Shown here piece after piece: positions 28,088-36,371 of a DNA stretch of 64,000 nucleotides. Each line of letters starts with the position of its first letter. Positions within the stretch are counted from its first letter, which is position 1. Origin of the DNA: Nitrospira sp. (GTDB lineage Bacteria; Nitrospirota; Nitrospiria; Nitrospirales; Nitrospiraceae). Location: NCBI GenBank assembly GCA_030123565.1, contig CP126122.1, forward strand, positions 186,001 to 250,000, given 5' to 3'. Below the pieces are notes generated by a model, which was not told where the DNA came from, made no database searches, and saw only the letters and a list, made by a program, of their open reading frames with translations. The position numbers and the translations under genes were made by a program.

Positions 28088-29368
28088 ATGCGCCGTCTCA
28101 GTTTGATCGCCGGAGTGCTCGCGATCGGCCTTGCGATCGCGGGGTACGTGCTGTTCAACGGCGAGCGGAAAACTCCGGTGCGGTATCGTACCGTTCCCGT
28201 CGAACGGGGGACGATCGTGTCCCTGGTGACGGCGACGGGTACGATCAACCCCATTACCACGATCCAGGTCGGCAGTCAGGTGTCCGGCATGATCGAAAGT
28301 CTCCATGCGGATTTCAATTCCAAGGTCAAGGCGAACCAGGTGGTGGCGCGCATCGATCCCTTTCCCTACCAAGCTAGGCGCGATCAGGCTGCCGCAAGTT
28401 TGGCCAACGCGAAGGCGGCGTTCGACAAGGCGCGGATCGACCAGGCCCAGCGGCGACGAGAGCTCGATCGGGCCAAGGCGCTGGTCGGACAGCAATTCGT
28501 CTCGCAAAACGAACTCGATGTCGCCCTGACGGCATCTGAAGGGGCATTGGCGCAAGTGAAGGTCACGGAAGCGGCCGTCAAGCAGGCGGAGGCGATGTTG
28601 GAAGCGGCTCAATTGGACCTGAAGTATACCGTGATCCGCTCACCGGTCGATGGAGTGGTCATTTCCAGGCTCGTCGAGGTCGGGCAACGAATCTCCGCCA
28701 GCTTTTCCATTCCCACCCTGTTCTTGATCGCTGAAAATGTGACGAAAATGCAAGTCGATACCAATGTCAGCGAAGCCGACATCGGCGGCGTGGCCGAAGG
28801 AAAGGAAGCCTTCTTCACGGTGGATGCCTATCCGGGAGAGTTCTTTCACGGACGGGTGCGGCAGGTCAGAAATGCGCCGATCAACATTCAGAATGTGGTG
28901 ACCTACGACGTCGTGGTCGAATTCGAGAACCCGAATTTTCGTTTGAAACCGGGCATGACGGCCAATGTGTCCATTGTCGTGGCCAGGAAAGATCAGATTC
29001 TCAAGGTGCCGAACTCGGCGCTGCGCTTTACCCCTCCGAAAGGAGCGACCGGGGACGGGGTGGTCGTCAAGCCTGCGAAGGGAGAGGAGCCGGGGGGAGG
29101 ACGTCCGCTCGGAGGCGGGGCGCCGGAATCGGCAAGCCGCCTGCGCACCCTGTGGAAACAGGGTGCCGACGACGAGTTGGAACGTATTCAGGTGGAGATG
29201 GGGATCTCCGACGGAGCCTTTGCTGAAATCAGTTCCGCCGAGATCAACGAGGGCGATGAGGTCATCATCGGTCTCGAGGTTTTGCGCGGCGATCGCAAGG
29301 GTGGTGACCTTCCCCCTGGTTTTGGCTCCGGACAACAGCGCGGCCAGCGGCGTGATCGGGGGATCTAG
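28088..29368 (+). CDS. macA: MacA-like periplasmic adaptor of an ABC efflux pump
   Basis: 426 residues from the ATG at 28088. An N-terminal membrane anchor (LSLIAGVLAIGLAIAGYVLF) precedes a membrane-fusion-protein fold: lipoyl half-motif TATGTINPITTIQVGSQVSGMI, a helical hairpin (about 105-190, rich in Ala/Gln), the second lipoyl half DLKYTVIRSPVDGVVISRLVEVGQ, a beta-barrel and membrane-proximal domain. The C-terminal Gly/Gln/Arg tail is odd but common in adaptors. It links the inner-membrane MacB to a TolC-type outer-membrane channel, not encoded here. TAG is followed by the next ATG. Confidence 0.9.
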   Translation: MRRLSLIAGVLAIGLAIAGYVLFNGERKTPVRYRTVPVERGTIVSLVTATGTINPITTIQVGSQVSGMIESLHADFNSKVKANQVVARIDPFPYQARRDQAAASLANAKAAFDKARIDQAQRRRELDRAKALVGQQFVSQNELDVALTASEGALAQVKVTEAAVKQAEAMLEAAQLDLKYTVIRSPVDGVVISRLVEVGQRISASFSIPTLFLIAENVTKMQVDTNVSEADIGGVAEGKEAFFTVDAYPGEFFHGRVRQVRNAPINIQNVVTYDVVVEFENPNFRLKPGMTANVSIVVARKDQILKVPNSALRFTPPKGATGDGVVVKPAKGEEPGGGRPLGGGAPESASRLRTLWKQGADDELERIQVEMGISDGAFAEISSAEINEGDEVIIGLEVLRGDRKGGDLPPGFGSGQQRGQRRDRGI

Positions 29369-29369
29369 C

Positions 29370-30080
29370 ATGGGTTCCTTGATCGAGTGTGAAGACATCT
29401 GGAAGATCTATCGCGTCGGCGACATCGAGGTCCAGGCCTTGCGGGGAATCAACTTGACCATCGATCGGGGCGAATTCGTGGCCGTGATGGGTACGTCCGG
29501 ATCAGGCAAATCCACCCTGATGAATATTCTTGGTTGCCTCGACCAGCCGACTCGTGGTCGGTACAGGCTGGATGGGTTGGATGTGGGGACGGCGAAGCCG
29601 GATCTTCTGGCGGAGCTTCGCAATCGGCAGATCGGCTTCGTGTTTCAGAACTTCAACCTCATTCCCAGAACCAGCGCGTTGGAAAACGCCCAGCTACCGC
29701 TGTTCTACCGTGGAGTCTCGATCAAGGAGCAGCGGAAGCAGGCCGCTGCCGCGTTGGGGCGCGTCGGGTTGGTCGGCCGGGAACAGCACTATCCGACCCA
29801 ATTGTCCGGCGGCCAGCAACAGCGTGTCGCCATTGCGCGGGCGTTGGTCGGGGCTCCCTCGATCCTCTTCGCGGACGAACCCACCGGCAACCTCGATACG
29901 GGCTCGAGCCGGGAAATCATGGATATTCTCGAGCGCCTCAACCGCGAGGACGGGATTACCGTCATTCTGGTGACGCATGAATCAGACATCGCCGCCTATG
30001 CGTCCCGCGAACTCATCATGACCGATGGACAGGTTGTGCAGGATATTCGACGGGCTCCCCACCTGTCCGCCGTACGGTAG
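29370..30080 (+). CDS. MacB-type ABC transporter ATP-binding protein
   Basis: 236 residues, start one base after the macA stop. Walker A GTSGSGKST near residue 40, Q-loop GFVFQNFNLIPRTSALEN, signature [17 protein letters not shown], Walker [14 protein letters not shown]-loop VTHESDIAAY. The MacB/LolD subfamily is indicated by the insertion in the FNLIPR...NAQLPLFYRG region. It is separate from its permease, unlike E. coli MacB, which is fused. Operon with macA and the permease. Confidence 0.94.
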   Translation: MGSLIECEDIWKIYRVGDIEVQALRGINLTIDRGEFVAVMGTSGSGKSTLMNILGCLDQPTRGRYRLDGLDVGTAKPDLLAELRNRQIGFVFQNFNLIPRTSALENAQLPLFYRGVSIKEQRKQAAAALGRVGLVGREQHYPTQLSGGQQQRVAIARALVGAPSILFADEPTGNLDTGSSREIMDILERLNREDGITVILVTHESDIAAYASRELIMTDGQVVQDIRRAPHLSAVR

Positions 30081-30086
30081 GAACCC

Positions 30087-31322
30087 ATGTTCGCCTTCAT
30101 TCTGCTGACCGTTATGACCGCGTTGCGGATTCTGAGCCGGAACCGCCTTCGCGCCGGGCTGACCATGCTCGGCATCGTGATCGGTGTGGGTGCCGTCATC
30201 GCCATGGTGAGCATCGGACAGGGAGCCCGCGCTGTGGTTCAGGCGCAGGTCGCCAGCATGGGGACCAACGTGATCATCGTCATGCCGGGATCCACGACCG
30301 TGAGCGGAGTCCGGGGCGGGCAGGGTGGGGCGGTGACCTTGACGGTGGCGGATGCGGTGGAAATGAAAAAGCGGAGTCCCCTGCTGTCGGACACCGGATG
30401 GGCCAAACGGGATGTGATGCAAATCGTCAACGGAAACCGCAATTGGAACGGACCGGTCAACGGAGTCTCGCCGAGTTATCTCACCATCCGTGATTGGTCG
30501 TTCACAAGCGGAGGACCGTTCACCCAGACGGATATGGAAAGCGCGGCCCGCGTGGCGTTGATCGGCCAGACGATGCTGGAGAACCTGTTCGATCCAGGCG
30601 AGGAGGCGATCGGCGCGACGATCCGCATCAAAAACGTGCCGTTCCAAATTGTCGGTGTGTTGGCGCCCAAGGGTCAGTCGGCCCAGGGCTCCGATCAAGA
30701 CGACGTCATCTTCATTCCCTTCACGACGGCGGAGCGGAAGGTGTTCGGCAGTCAGTTTCTGGGGTCGGTCGGGGCCTTGTTTGCGTCAACCGAGCAGAGC
30801 GCCGATTTGCCCGAGGCGGTGGAGCACATTCGCGAAGTCTTGCGGTCCCGCCACCGTCTTCAGACCGGGCAGGCGGATGACTTCACCATCCGGACTCAGG
30901 TCGACATCGGCAAGGTGCAGGAGGGTACGAGCCGGACCTTGACGGTCTTGCTGTTCGCCATCGCTTCGGTGTCGCTGCTGGTCGGCGGCATCGGGATCAT
31001 GAACATTCTCCTCGTCTCGGTCACGGAGCGGACGAGGGAAATCGGGGTGCGCATGGCGGTCGGTGCCAAGCGGCTGCATATCCTGTCGCAGTTTCTGATC
31101 GAAGCCGTGACCTTGAGTCTGGTCGGCGGCGTCGTCGGGGTCATCGTCGGCATCGTCGGCGCCCGGCTCACGACCGTTATTGCAGGATGGCCGACGATCA
31201 TTTCTCTCGATGCCATCGTCATTGCGGTGATCTTCTCCCTGGCCGTCGGGATCTTCTTCGGTCTCTACCCTGCCAATAAAGCGGCACGGCTCAATCCCAT
31301 CGAAGCCCTGCGTTACGAGTAG
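30087..31322 (+). CDS. MacB-type ABC transporter permease
   Basis: 411 residues with the FtsX/MacB layout: TM1 (AGLTMLGIVIGVGAVIAMVSIG), a long periplasmic domain (residues 40-290), then three C-terminal helices (VLLFAIASVSLLVGGIGIMNILLVSVTERTREIGVRMAVGA, LIEAVTLSLVGGVVGVIVGIVGA, DAIVIAVIFSLAVGIFFGLYPANKAARLNPIEALRYE). The NPIEALRYE ending is a family hallmark. Seven bases after the ATPase. Exports a small molecule or peptide/lipoprotein; substrate unknown. Confidence 0.93.
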   Translation: MFAFILLTVMTALRILSRNRLRAGLTMLGIVIGVGAVIAMVSIGQGARAVVQAQVASMGTNVIIVMPGSTTVSGVRGGQGGAVTLTVADAVEMKKRSPLLSDTGWAKRDVMQIVNGNRNWNGPVNGVSPSYLTIRDWSFTSGGPFTQTDMESAARVALIGQTMLENLFDPGEEAIGATIRIKNVPFQIVGVLAPKGQSAQGSDQDDVIFIPFTTAERKVFGSQFLGSVGALFASTEQSADLPEAVEHIREVLRSRHRLQTGQADDFTIRTQVDIGKVQEGTSRTLTVLLFAIASVSLLVGGIGIMNILLVSVTERTREIGVRMAVGAKRLHILSQFLIEAVTLSLVGGVVGVIVGIVGARLTTVIAGWPTIISLDAIVIAVIFSLAVGIFFGLYPANKAARLNPIEALRYE

Positions 31323-31371
31323 CGAGGGCGAGCGGATCGACGGGCCTCGATTCACCGGCGGTCGTGAGGGG

Positions 31372-32610
31372 TCAGTGGAGGGTCCGTTCAAATTCCGACG
31401 GCATCGTTCCCAAGACCGAACGAATGCCGCGAACCGGAGCCTGTTCATCCTGGTTGGCGAGGTCGATCACGAGCGGGACGATATAGGGATTGCCCGATGG
31501 ATCCTGGGTGATCGTCACGATGGGCTGGTGCAGTTTGCTTGAGTTGATCACGGTGACGATCGCCCGCTCTCCGGTCGTGAGTTCGACATGGCTATAGACG
31601 GGGTAAATGCCCAGCACCTTCACAAAGAGCGAAATCAGTCGGTTCTCGTATTTTCCTTCCTGCCCTTCCTGATAGAGCCGTTGCAACGACTGGTGCGGGG
31701 TCAGCGGAGAGGCGCCGCCGAATCCCGTCAGGAGTTCATCGTAACGGTCCGTCACCATCACGATCCGCGTCATGTCCGAGGTGAACGCGCCGCCTGTTTC
31801 GGCCGGAAATCCGCTTCCGTTCAAATAGGCGTGATGTTCCGCCACGATTTGCTCGACCGAAGGCGCGAACCCGCCTTGACGTTCCAGAAGAATCGCGCCG
31901 CAGCGCGCATGGGATTCGTAGGTCTTGCGGCCCTGTTCGGAGATGGCGGTCGAGGTATCGTGGATGCGCCGGAGGATGGTCGAGGGGACCTGCAGCAACC
32001 CGATGTCATGCAGGAGCGCCCCAGTGGCGAGGTCTTGCAGCGCAAAGAGGTCGTAGGCCGCGGCATGGGCGAGGATCATCGAAAAGCTGCAGGTCGCGAG
32101 CGCATGCTGGCTGAGAGAGGCATTGCCACTCCGGCCTTGGCTGAAGACAATGAACAGGGCATGGGTGGTCAGGGTCCGGGCGACGGCGCTGATTTCATGG
32201 ACCGTGTGTTTGGCCTCCTCCGGATCGACGGCACCGGTTTTCGTGATGCGTGAAAAGGTCGATTGCACCGACTGTTCGAGTTGTGCGCGTGCGGCTCGAG
32301 CGGCCTGCAGTTCCTCCGTCATGGCGGCGAGGGACCGGACTGCAGGTTTGCCTTCTCCCGTTGTGGACCACAATTGAGCGACGGCAGGCGGTCGCGCCGG
32401 TAACGGATCGGATGCTTCAGGCAGGTCGATGCCGCGGCTCGGGTCGATCTGCAGGTGTTTGACCCCGGCGCGCCGTAACTTGTCGATCTGCTCCTCCGTG
32501 CGAACCAGAAACGAATGCCGCAGAAAGGGTGAGCGAAACCAGGCGACGTCCAGTTTGGCGACGTGCATGCCGACTCGAAGCGCATCGATGGTGATCGGTC
32601 GGTGTGCCAT
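31372..32610 (-). CDS. HD-GYP-type phosphodiesterase with DUF3391-like N-terminus
   Basis: 412 residues. The N-terminal 130 (ITIDALRVGMHVAKLDVAWFRSPFLRHSFLV) is the DUF3391-type domain common before HD-GYP domains. The HD-GYP core runs from about 165 to 310: HALATCSFSM, LLHDIGLLQVP, YESHARCGAILLE, EHHAYLNGSGFP and VTDRYDELLTG. HD-GYP enzymes hydrolyse cyclic di-GMP. Metal-binding histidines and aspartates remain, but the HDIGK lysine is Leu and GYP is GFP, so activity is uncertain. Converges with the macB permease, 50 bases between stops. Confidence 0.85.
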   Translation of the reverse strand: MAHRPITIDALRVGMHVAKLDVAWFRSPFLRHSFLVRTEEQIDKLRRAGVKHLQIDPSRGIDLPEASDPLPARPPAVAQLWSTTGEGKPAVRSLAAMTEELQAARAARAQLEQSVQSTFSRITKTGAVDPEEAKHTVHEISAVARTLTTHALFIVFSQGRSGNASLSQHALATCSFSMILAHAAAYDLFALQDLATGALLHDIGLLQVPSTILRRIHDTSTAISEQGRKTYESHARCGAILLERQGGFAPSVEQIVAEHHAYLNGSGFPAETGGAFTSDMTRIVMVTDRYDELLTGFGGASPLTPHQSLQRLYQEGQEGKYENRLISLFVKVLGIYPVYSHVELTTGERAIVTVINSSKLHQPIVTITQDPSGNPYIVPLVIDLANQDEQAPVRGIRSVLGTMPSEFERTLH

Positions 32611-32657
32611 AGAGTGAGAGGGCCGCAGGCTCGTCCGCGCCTTGTCCTTACCCTGTC

Positions 32658-33236
32658 TTATCGGTCTCGCGGTGCGCGAGATGGATGTTCCGGATGAGCG
32701 GGAACCGCGGTCGTGAGGGTTGCGGGGCGAGCGGGCTCCGGTGATACGGGCGGCGCGACAGACAACAGTATTTCCATGCGAGGATCGTCCCGATCTTGAT
32801 GCTTGTAAAGATGTGTTTCCGTCACCCGGTTATCATTCAGCCCCAGCCCCTCACACAAGGCATCTTGCGTGATTTTGAGCCCTCCATCGGTATCCCGACG
32901 CAACACAGAGGCAAAGAAAAAATGGATCGACAGCGAGAGGCTCGCCTGCCGCAAGGCCTGTCTCAGAGTATCACGATGGGGCGATTGGGCAAGCGCAACG
33001 AGAATTTGCTGCCCGACGAATTCCTTGTACGCGCGTCCCTTGGCGGAGAGCAGGCGGCGGCCGTTGACGGTGGCATATTGATGATTCACGCTGGGAGGAA
33101 CGGGCAAGGTCAGCCCGATCGACTCTGCTGTGACCCGCACAGCTGGTCCTTGGGTTGTGAATCGCAACAGGGAGTCCCGGCTTCCGGAGGGCGTACGTGA
33201 CAGAACGAGAGCTCTGCTGGAAAGAGGGGTCTTCAT
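32658..33236 (-). CDS. RusA-like endodeoxyribonuclease family protein
   Basis: 192 residues from ATG at 33236 (a longer frame reaches 33305; neither has a clear ribosome binding site). RusA resolves Holliday junctions and is often phage-borne. The family core is seen: LPVPPSVNHQYATVNGRRLLSAKGRAYKEFV, then RRDTDGGLKITQDALCEGLGLNDNRVTETHLYKHQ, where RRDxDGGLK holds the acidic/basic catalytic residues. The C-terminal 30 residues are Pro/Ala/Arg-rich and unconserved. No other phage genes are nearby. Confidence 0.75.
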   Translation of the reverse strand: MKTPLSSRALVLSRTPSGSRDSLLRFTTQGPAVRVTAESIGLTLPVPPSVNHQYATVNGRRLLSAKGRAYKEFVGQQILVALAQSPHRDTLRQALRQASLSLSIHFFFASVLRRDTDGGLKITQDALCEGLGLNDNRVTETHLYKHQDRDDPRMEILLSVAPPVSPEPARPATLTTAVPAHPEHPSRAPRDR

Positions 33237-33321
33237 GGATTGCGGCCGAAAGGAAGTCGATCGGACAGTGATGTGGGATTGTCGAGGACGGGATAAGCGG
33301 CGCAAGGTCCTGCCTCTTGCG
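33237..33321. other. Spacer before the repeat element
   Basis: Contains only the uncertain 5' end of the RusA-like gene. With the adjacent repeat element (33322-33527) it makes a gap of about 290 bases in which I see no other feature. Confidence 0.4.
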
Positions 33322-33527
33322 CTAGCAAGATACTGAAAAAGTCCGCCAGTGGCGTTCTCGCGTCGCGCCGAGGCTCACCGTACGGCCCAGAGTACGATTC
33401 GCCCCATCGCTCGCTGCGGCCTTGCTGGACGGCCTTTTTGAGTATCCTGCGGAAACATTCGTTCGTGGCACCGGCTGTTCAGGGGGCGAATTAGGGGCAT
33501 CTAACAGTTTTTTCTGCATTCTGCTAG
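33322..33527. repeat. MITE-like repeat element, copy 2 (CTAG-ended inverted termini)
   Basis: Begins ctagcaagatactgaaaaag and ends ttttttctgcattctgctag: imperfect inverted termini. An internal end (tttttgagtatcctgc near 33435-33450) also resembles a terminus, giving a 129-base core plus a 77-base extension, as in copy 1, in the opposite orientation. The right CTAG supplies the stop codon of mraZ. Confidence 0.8.
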
Positions 33528-33964
33528 AGAAGATTGAGGATCTTGGCCATGTTTTGTTCGTACCGATCCTCGGTTTTTGAGATGTACCGCCGCCATTCCG
33601 CCGGATTCCAGATTTCCATGCGGTGATACAAGCCCACGAGAATGATTTCCTGGTCTTCGTCCATCGGCACGAGTTTACGAAGGCGTCCTGGAATCAACAC
33701 ACGCCCCGCTTTATCGATCTCCGAGGTTCCGGCTTCCGACACGACATAATGCATGAACAGGCGGCTCTGGTCCTCGTCCAACGTGGTTTTGGTCCGCTCC
33801 AACACCTTTTCCCATTCCTTGGCAGAGTACACCCAGAGAGACTGTTCGGCGTTTTTCAGGAACATCACCTGATTGCCTTCGGCCTCCAGATGTTCCCGGA
33901 GGGGAGAGGGAATCAAGAAGCGCCCCTTTTCATCGACTTTGCAGAGGTACTCTCCGGCGAACAT
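33524..33964 (-). CDS. mraZ: MraZ transcription regulator
   Basis: 146 residues from ATG at 33964 (MFAGEYLCKVDEKGRFLIPSPLREHLE); the ATG three codons earlier touches the GGAGG ribosome binding site and cannot be used, whereas this one is nine bases from it. Two AbrB-like swapped-hairpin DRxxR-type modules: GEYLCKVDEKGRFLIPSPL and DKAGRVLIPGRLRKL. MraZ usually heads the dcw cell-division cluster; here no mraW or ftsL follows, but an excisionase-like HTH precedes it. The stop TAG is part of a repeat element terminus. Confidence 0.93.
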   Translation of the reverse strand: MFAGEYLCKVDEKGRFLIPSPLREHLEAEGNQVMFLKNAEQSLWVYSAKEWEKVLERTKTTLDEDQSRLFMHYVVSEAGTSEIDKAGRVLIPGRLRKLVPMDEDQEIILVGLYHRMEIWNPAEWRRYISKTEDRYEQNMAKILNLL

Positions 33965-33980
33965 TATCGGCATCCTCCGG

Positions 33981-34178
33981 TCATGGCCGCGTGGTCGGGC
34001 CGGAACGTTCCTGGAGCCACCGTTCGAGGTCGGTACGGGCGAAACGCCATTCCTTCCCCAGTTTGAAACCAGGCAAGTGGCGGTCCTGAATATAGCGGTA
34101 TAACGTACGGGGGCTGATCTTGAGATAGCGGCAGGTTTCTGCCACCGTCAGCAGCTCGTTCTTGGGATCGATGGCCAT
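33981..34178 (-). CDS. Excisionase-family helix-turn-helix protein
   Basis: 65 residues. The motif LLTVAETCRYLKISPRTLYRYIQDRHLPGFKLGKEWRFARTDLERWLQER is the MerR-like/excisionase DNA-binding domain, complete at the size of the stand-alone form. Sixteen bases upstream of mraZ and on the same strand, so the two are likely co-transcribed. These regulators are found both in phage excision and as general transcription factors; the context favours the latter. Confidence 0.9.
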   Translation of the reverse strand: MAIDPKNELLTVAETCRYLKISPRTLYRYIQDRHLPGFKLGKEWRFARTDLERWLQERSGPTTRP

Positions 34179-34292
34179 GAAGACTCGATGGAGGCATGTG
34201 CAGGAACATATAAGCCAGTCACCTATCCGTTTCTGAGCCGATGGTAGGAGAGAAGGGCAATCCTGTCAAGCGAATATTCATGACAATATGCG

Positions 34293-34637
34293 TCAGTCGA
34301 GGTCGGTGGAGTCCATATCGGTCGATGGCAGTTCTCCTCCCTCCATCGCGGCCTCGACGTCCTCCCCGAGATCTTCTCCCATTTCCTGCCCCATTTTTTT
34401 CATGAATCGGGCCATGCTTTGCGGGTCGTTTTCATCCAGTCCGCCCAAATGGCTTGGATCGGTCAGGGCTTCGAGCCGTGCCTCTTCTGATTTCGGAGAG
34501 CCAAACCGTGACATCAGCCGTTCCAGGTCGTGACTGCGACAATGGCCACAGGATTGTGGCGGAGGAGCACTGATGCTCAGGACCAATCGACTGGTCCGTT
34601 TTCCACATTGCCGGCAGCGGTATTCGTAGATCGGCAT
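34293..34637 (-). CDS. FmdB-type zinc-ribbon protein
   Basis: 114 residues. N-terminal zinc ribbon MPIYEYRCRQCGKRTSRLVLSIS...SCGHCRSHDLERLMSRF has the two CxxC pairs of the FmdB regulatory family. The C-terminal half is acidic and Met-rich (FMKKMGQEMGEDLGEDVEAAMEGG), a common appendage in these proteins. Role unknown, possibly transcription regulation or a metal-dependent interaction. It directly follows the comF gene with three bases between. Confidence 0.88.
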   Translation of the reverse strand: MPIYEYRCRQCGKRTSRLVLSISAPPPQSCGHCRSHDLERLMSRFGSPKSEEARLEALTDPSHLGGLDENDPQSMARFMKKMGQEMGEDLGEDVEAAMEGGELPSTDMDSTDLD

Positions 34638-34640
34638 CGT

Positions 34641-35438
34641 TTACACCCTCAGCTCCGGTTGCCGGTGAAAGGCCGACGGCGGAAGAGCGGCATCCGGCAC
34701 CATGCCGGCGTCAACCGAACGGGCGAGCGCGAGGACTGCGACGTCTGCAGCGCCGGCTTCACGCAGGGTCCTGGCGCATTCGTTGGCCGTCACCCCGGTG
34801 GTGAAAACATCATCGATCAGGAGGATGCGTTTACCCTCGACCTCACGGGGCAGGCGCAGGGCAAACGCCTTGCGAAGATTGTGCAGGCGGGCCGAGCGCG
34901 GGAGCGTGGTTTGTGGATCGGTATCGAGGATGCGCATCAGGTTCCGAAAGGATACAGGCCTCCGAAGGATGGGAGCGATGTGGTCGGCGAGGAGCAGGGA
35001 CTGATTGAATTCCCTGCGGCGGAGGCGATGGGGGTGGAGAGGGACCGGCATGAGCTGGTCCACATCCAAGTTCCGAGGCAGGGCTTGGGCGAGCAGTGTT
35101 CCCAGTGAATCAGCCAGCGCTACCTTTCCTCGGTATTTAAAGAGGGCAATGGCATCCTGCAGCGGCGGGCAATAGGCATAGGCAGCCCAGGCCTGGCTGT
35201 AATGCGGCGCACTGGTGCGGCAGTCATGACATTCATGGGTCGGACTGTATAGAGTTGCGGCAGGCGATGCGTAGGGACGGTGACAGCGCGGGCAGGACGG
35301 CCCTTGGAGTGGTCGAACCAGTTTCCAACATCGACGACAGAAAAACGGTGTCGGATCATCGGTGAGGGGCTTCCCGCAGGCGGTGCAGTCTGACGGGAGC
35401 AACAGCCGTGAAGCCTGTCGGAGGATGTCGAGGACCAT
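34641..35438 (-). CDS. comF: ComF-family phosphoribosyltransferase-like protein
   Basis: 265 residues from ATG at 35438, with AAGGAG upstream. N-terminal zinc finger (CTACGKPL...FFCRRCWKL...CPRCHRP...CHDCR) followed by a phosphoribosyltransferase domain: FKYRGKVALADSLG, LMPVPLHPHRLRRREFNQSLLLA and the PRPP loop ILLIDDVFTTGVTANECARTL. ComF acts in uptake or processing of transforming DNA in competent bacteria, but is also found where competence is unknown. Confidence 0.9.
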   Translation of the reverse strand: MVLDILRQASRLLLPSDCTACGKPLTDDPTPFFCRRCWKLVRPLQGPSCPRCHRPYASPAATLYSPTHECHDCRTSAPHYSQAWAAYAYCPPLQDAIALFKYRGKVALADSLGTLLAQALPRNLDVDQLMPVPLHPHRLRRREFNQSLLLADHIAPILRRPVSFRNLMRILDTDPQTTLPRSARLHNLRKAFALRLPREVEGKRILLIDDVFTTGVTANECARTLREAGAADVAVLALARSVDAGMVPDAALPPSAFHRQPELRV

Positions 35439-35652
35439 GGACGGCGCTTCTCCTTGCCGGTTCAACCGGGGCAGGGAATTGTGTTCCGGCTTTGTACGGA
35501 AATCCTTGCGGTCTGTCAAGGTTGTGGAGGGCAAAGCCGGTATGGTATACGACCATTCCACCTGTATCAGGGCGACTCCGCGTGGTCCTGTGGATCAGGC
35601 TATCACCGGCTGCAGGGCGTTCCACGATACTTCAGGCCGCCTCTTCCCAATC

Positions 35653-36357
35653 ATGCAAAATCCTGCCCAGACGGTGGTGACCGTGCGGAATCTCTCGAAA
35701 GAGTACCGCCGCGGCCAAACTGTGGTGCGGGCATTGCAGGATGTCACGCTTGATGTGAAGGCGGGGGACTTCTGTGCGTTCGTGGGGCCCAGCGGCTGTG
35801 GAAAGAGCACCCTTCTCAATTTGATCGGGGGGCTGGATCGGCCCACCTCCGGGATGATTGCGATCGAAAGTCGACCCGTGACCCATGCGAGCGCCATGGA
35901 GTGGACCAGTCTGCGGCGTGAATTGATCGGGATCGTCTTTCAAGCCTTTCATCTGATTCCAGGCTTGACCGTCGCGGAGAACGTCGCATTGCCTCTGTTG
36001 CTCAAAGGCGAGCAAGGAACCGCGGTCGCCGAGCGGGTCGATGAAGTGTTGCGGGCCGTGAATATGGATCGGCGCCGGTCACATCGACCGAGCGAGCTGT
36101 CGGGCGGGGAACAGCAGCGAGTCGCCATCGCCCGCGCGATCGTGCATCGACCCCGGCTGATCCTGGCCGATGAACCGACGGGGAACCTCGATTCCAAACA
36201 GGGTGCCGACATCGTCGGATTGTTCCGTGCGCTTCCGCAACGGTTCGGCCACTCGGTCTTGCTGGTGACCCATAGCGAGGCCGCGGCGGCGACGGCCGAC
36301 TACGTTTGGCACATGCGGGACGGCCGGTTGGTGAATTGTGTCAGGCAGGGGGTTTAG
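35653..36357 (+). CDS. LolD-like ABC transporter ATP-binding protein
   Basis: 234 residues. Walker [10 protein letters not shown] near residue 45, Q-loop [18 protein letters not shown], signature [17 protein letters not shown], Walker [14 protein letters not shown]-loop [13 protein letters not shown]. It belongs to the LolD/MacB/FtsE branch. No permease adjoins it: pyrD and a minus-strand LuxR gene intervene before the large FtsX-type permease at 37761, its most likely partner. It starts in the divergent gap after comF. Confidence 0.93.
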   Translation: MQNPAQTVVTVRNLSKEYRRGQTVVRALQDVTLDVKAGDFCAFVGPSGCGKSTLLNLIGGLDRPTSGMIAIESRPVTHASAMEWTSLRRELIGIVFQAFHLIPGLTVAENVALPLLLKGEQGTAVAERVDEVLRAVNMDRRRSHRPSELSGGEQQRVAIARAIVHRPRLILADEPTGNLDSKQGADIVGLFRALPQRFGHSVLLVTHSEAAAATADYVWHMRDGRLVNCVRQGV

Positions 36358-36371
36358 AAGAAAGGATCAGC

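Noticed and set aside
32658-33236. Prophage remnant around the RusA-like gene
   Set aside because: No integrase, terminase, capsid or tail genes nearby; the gene is isolated.
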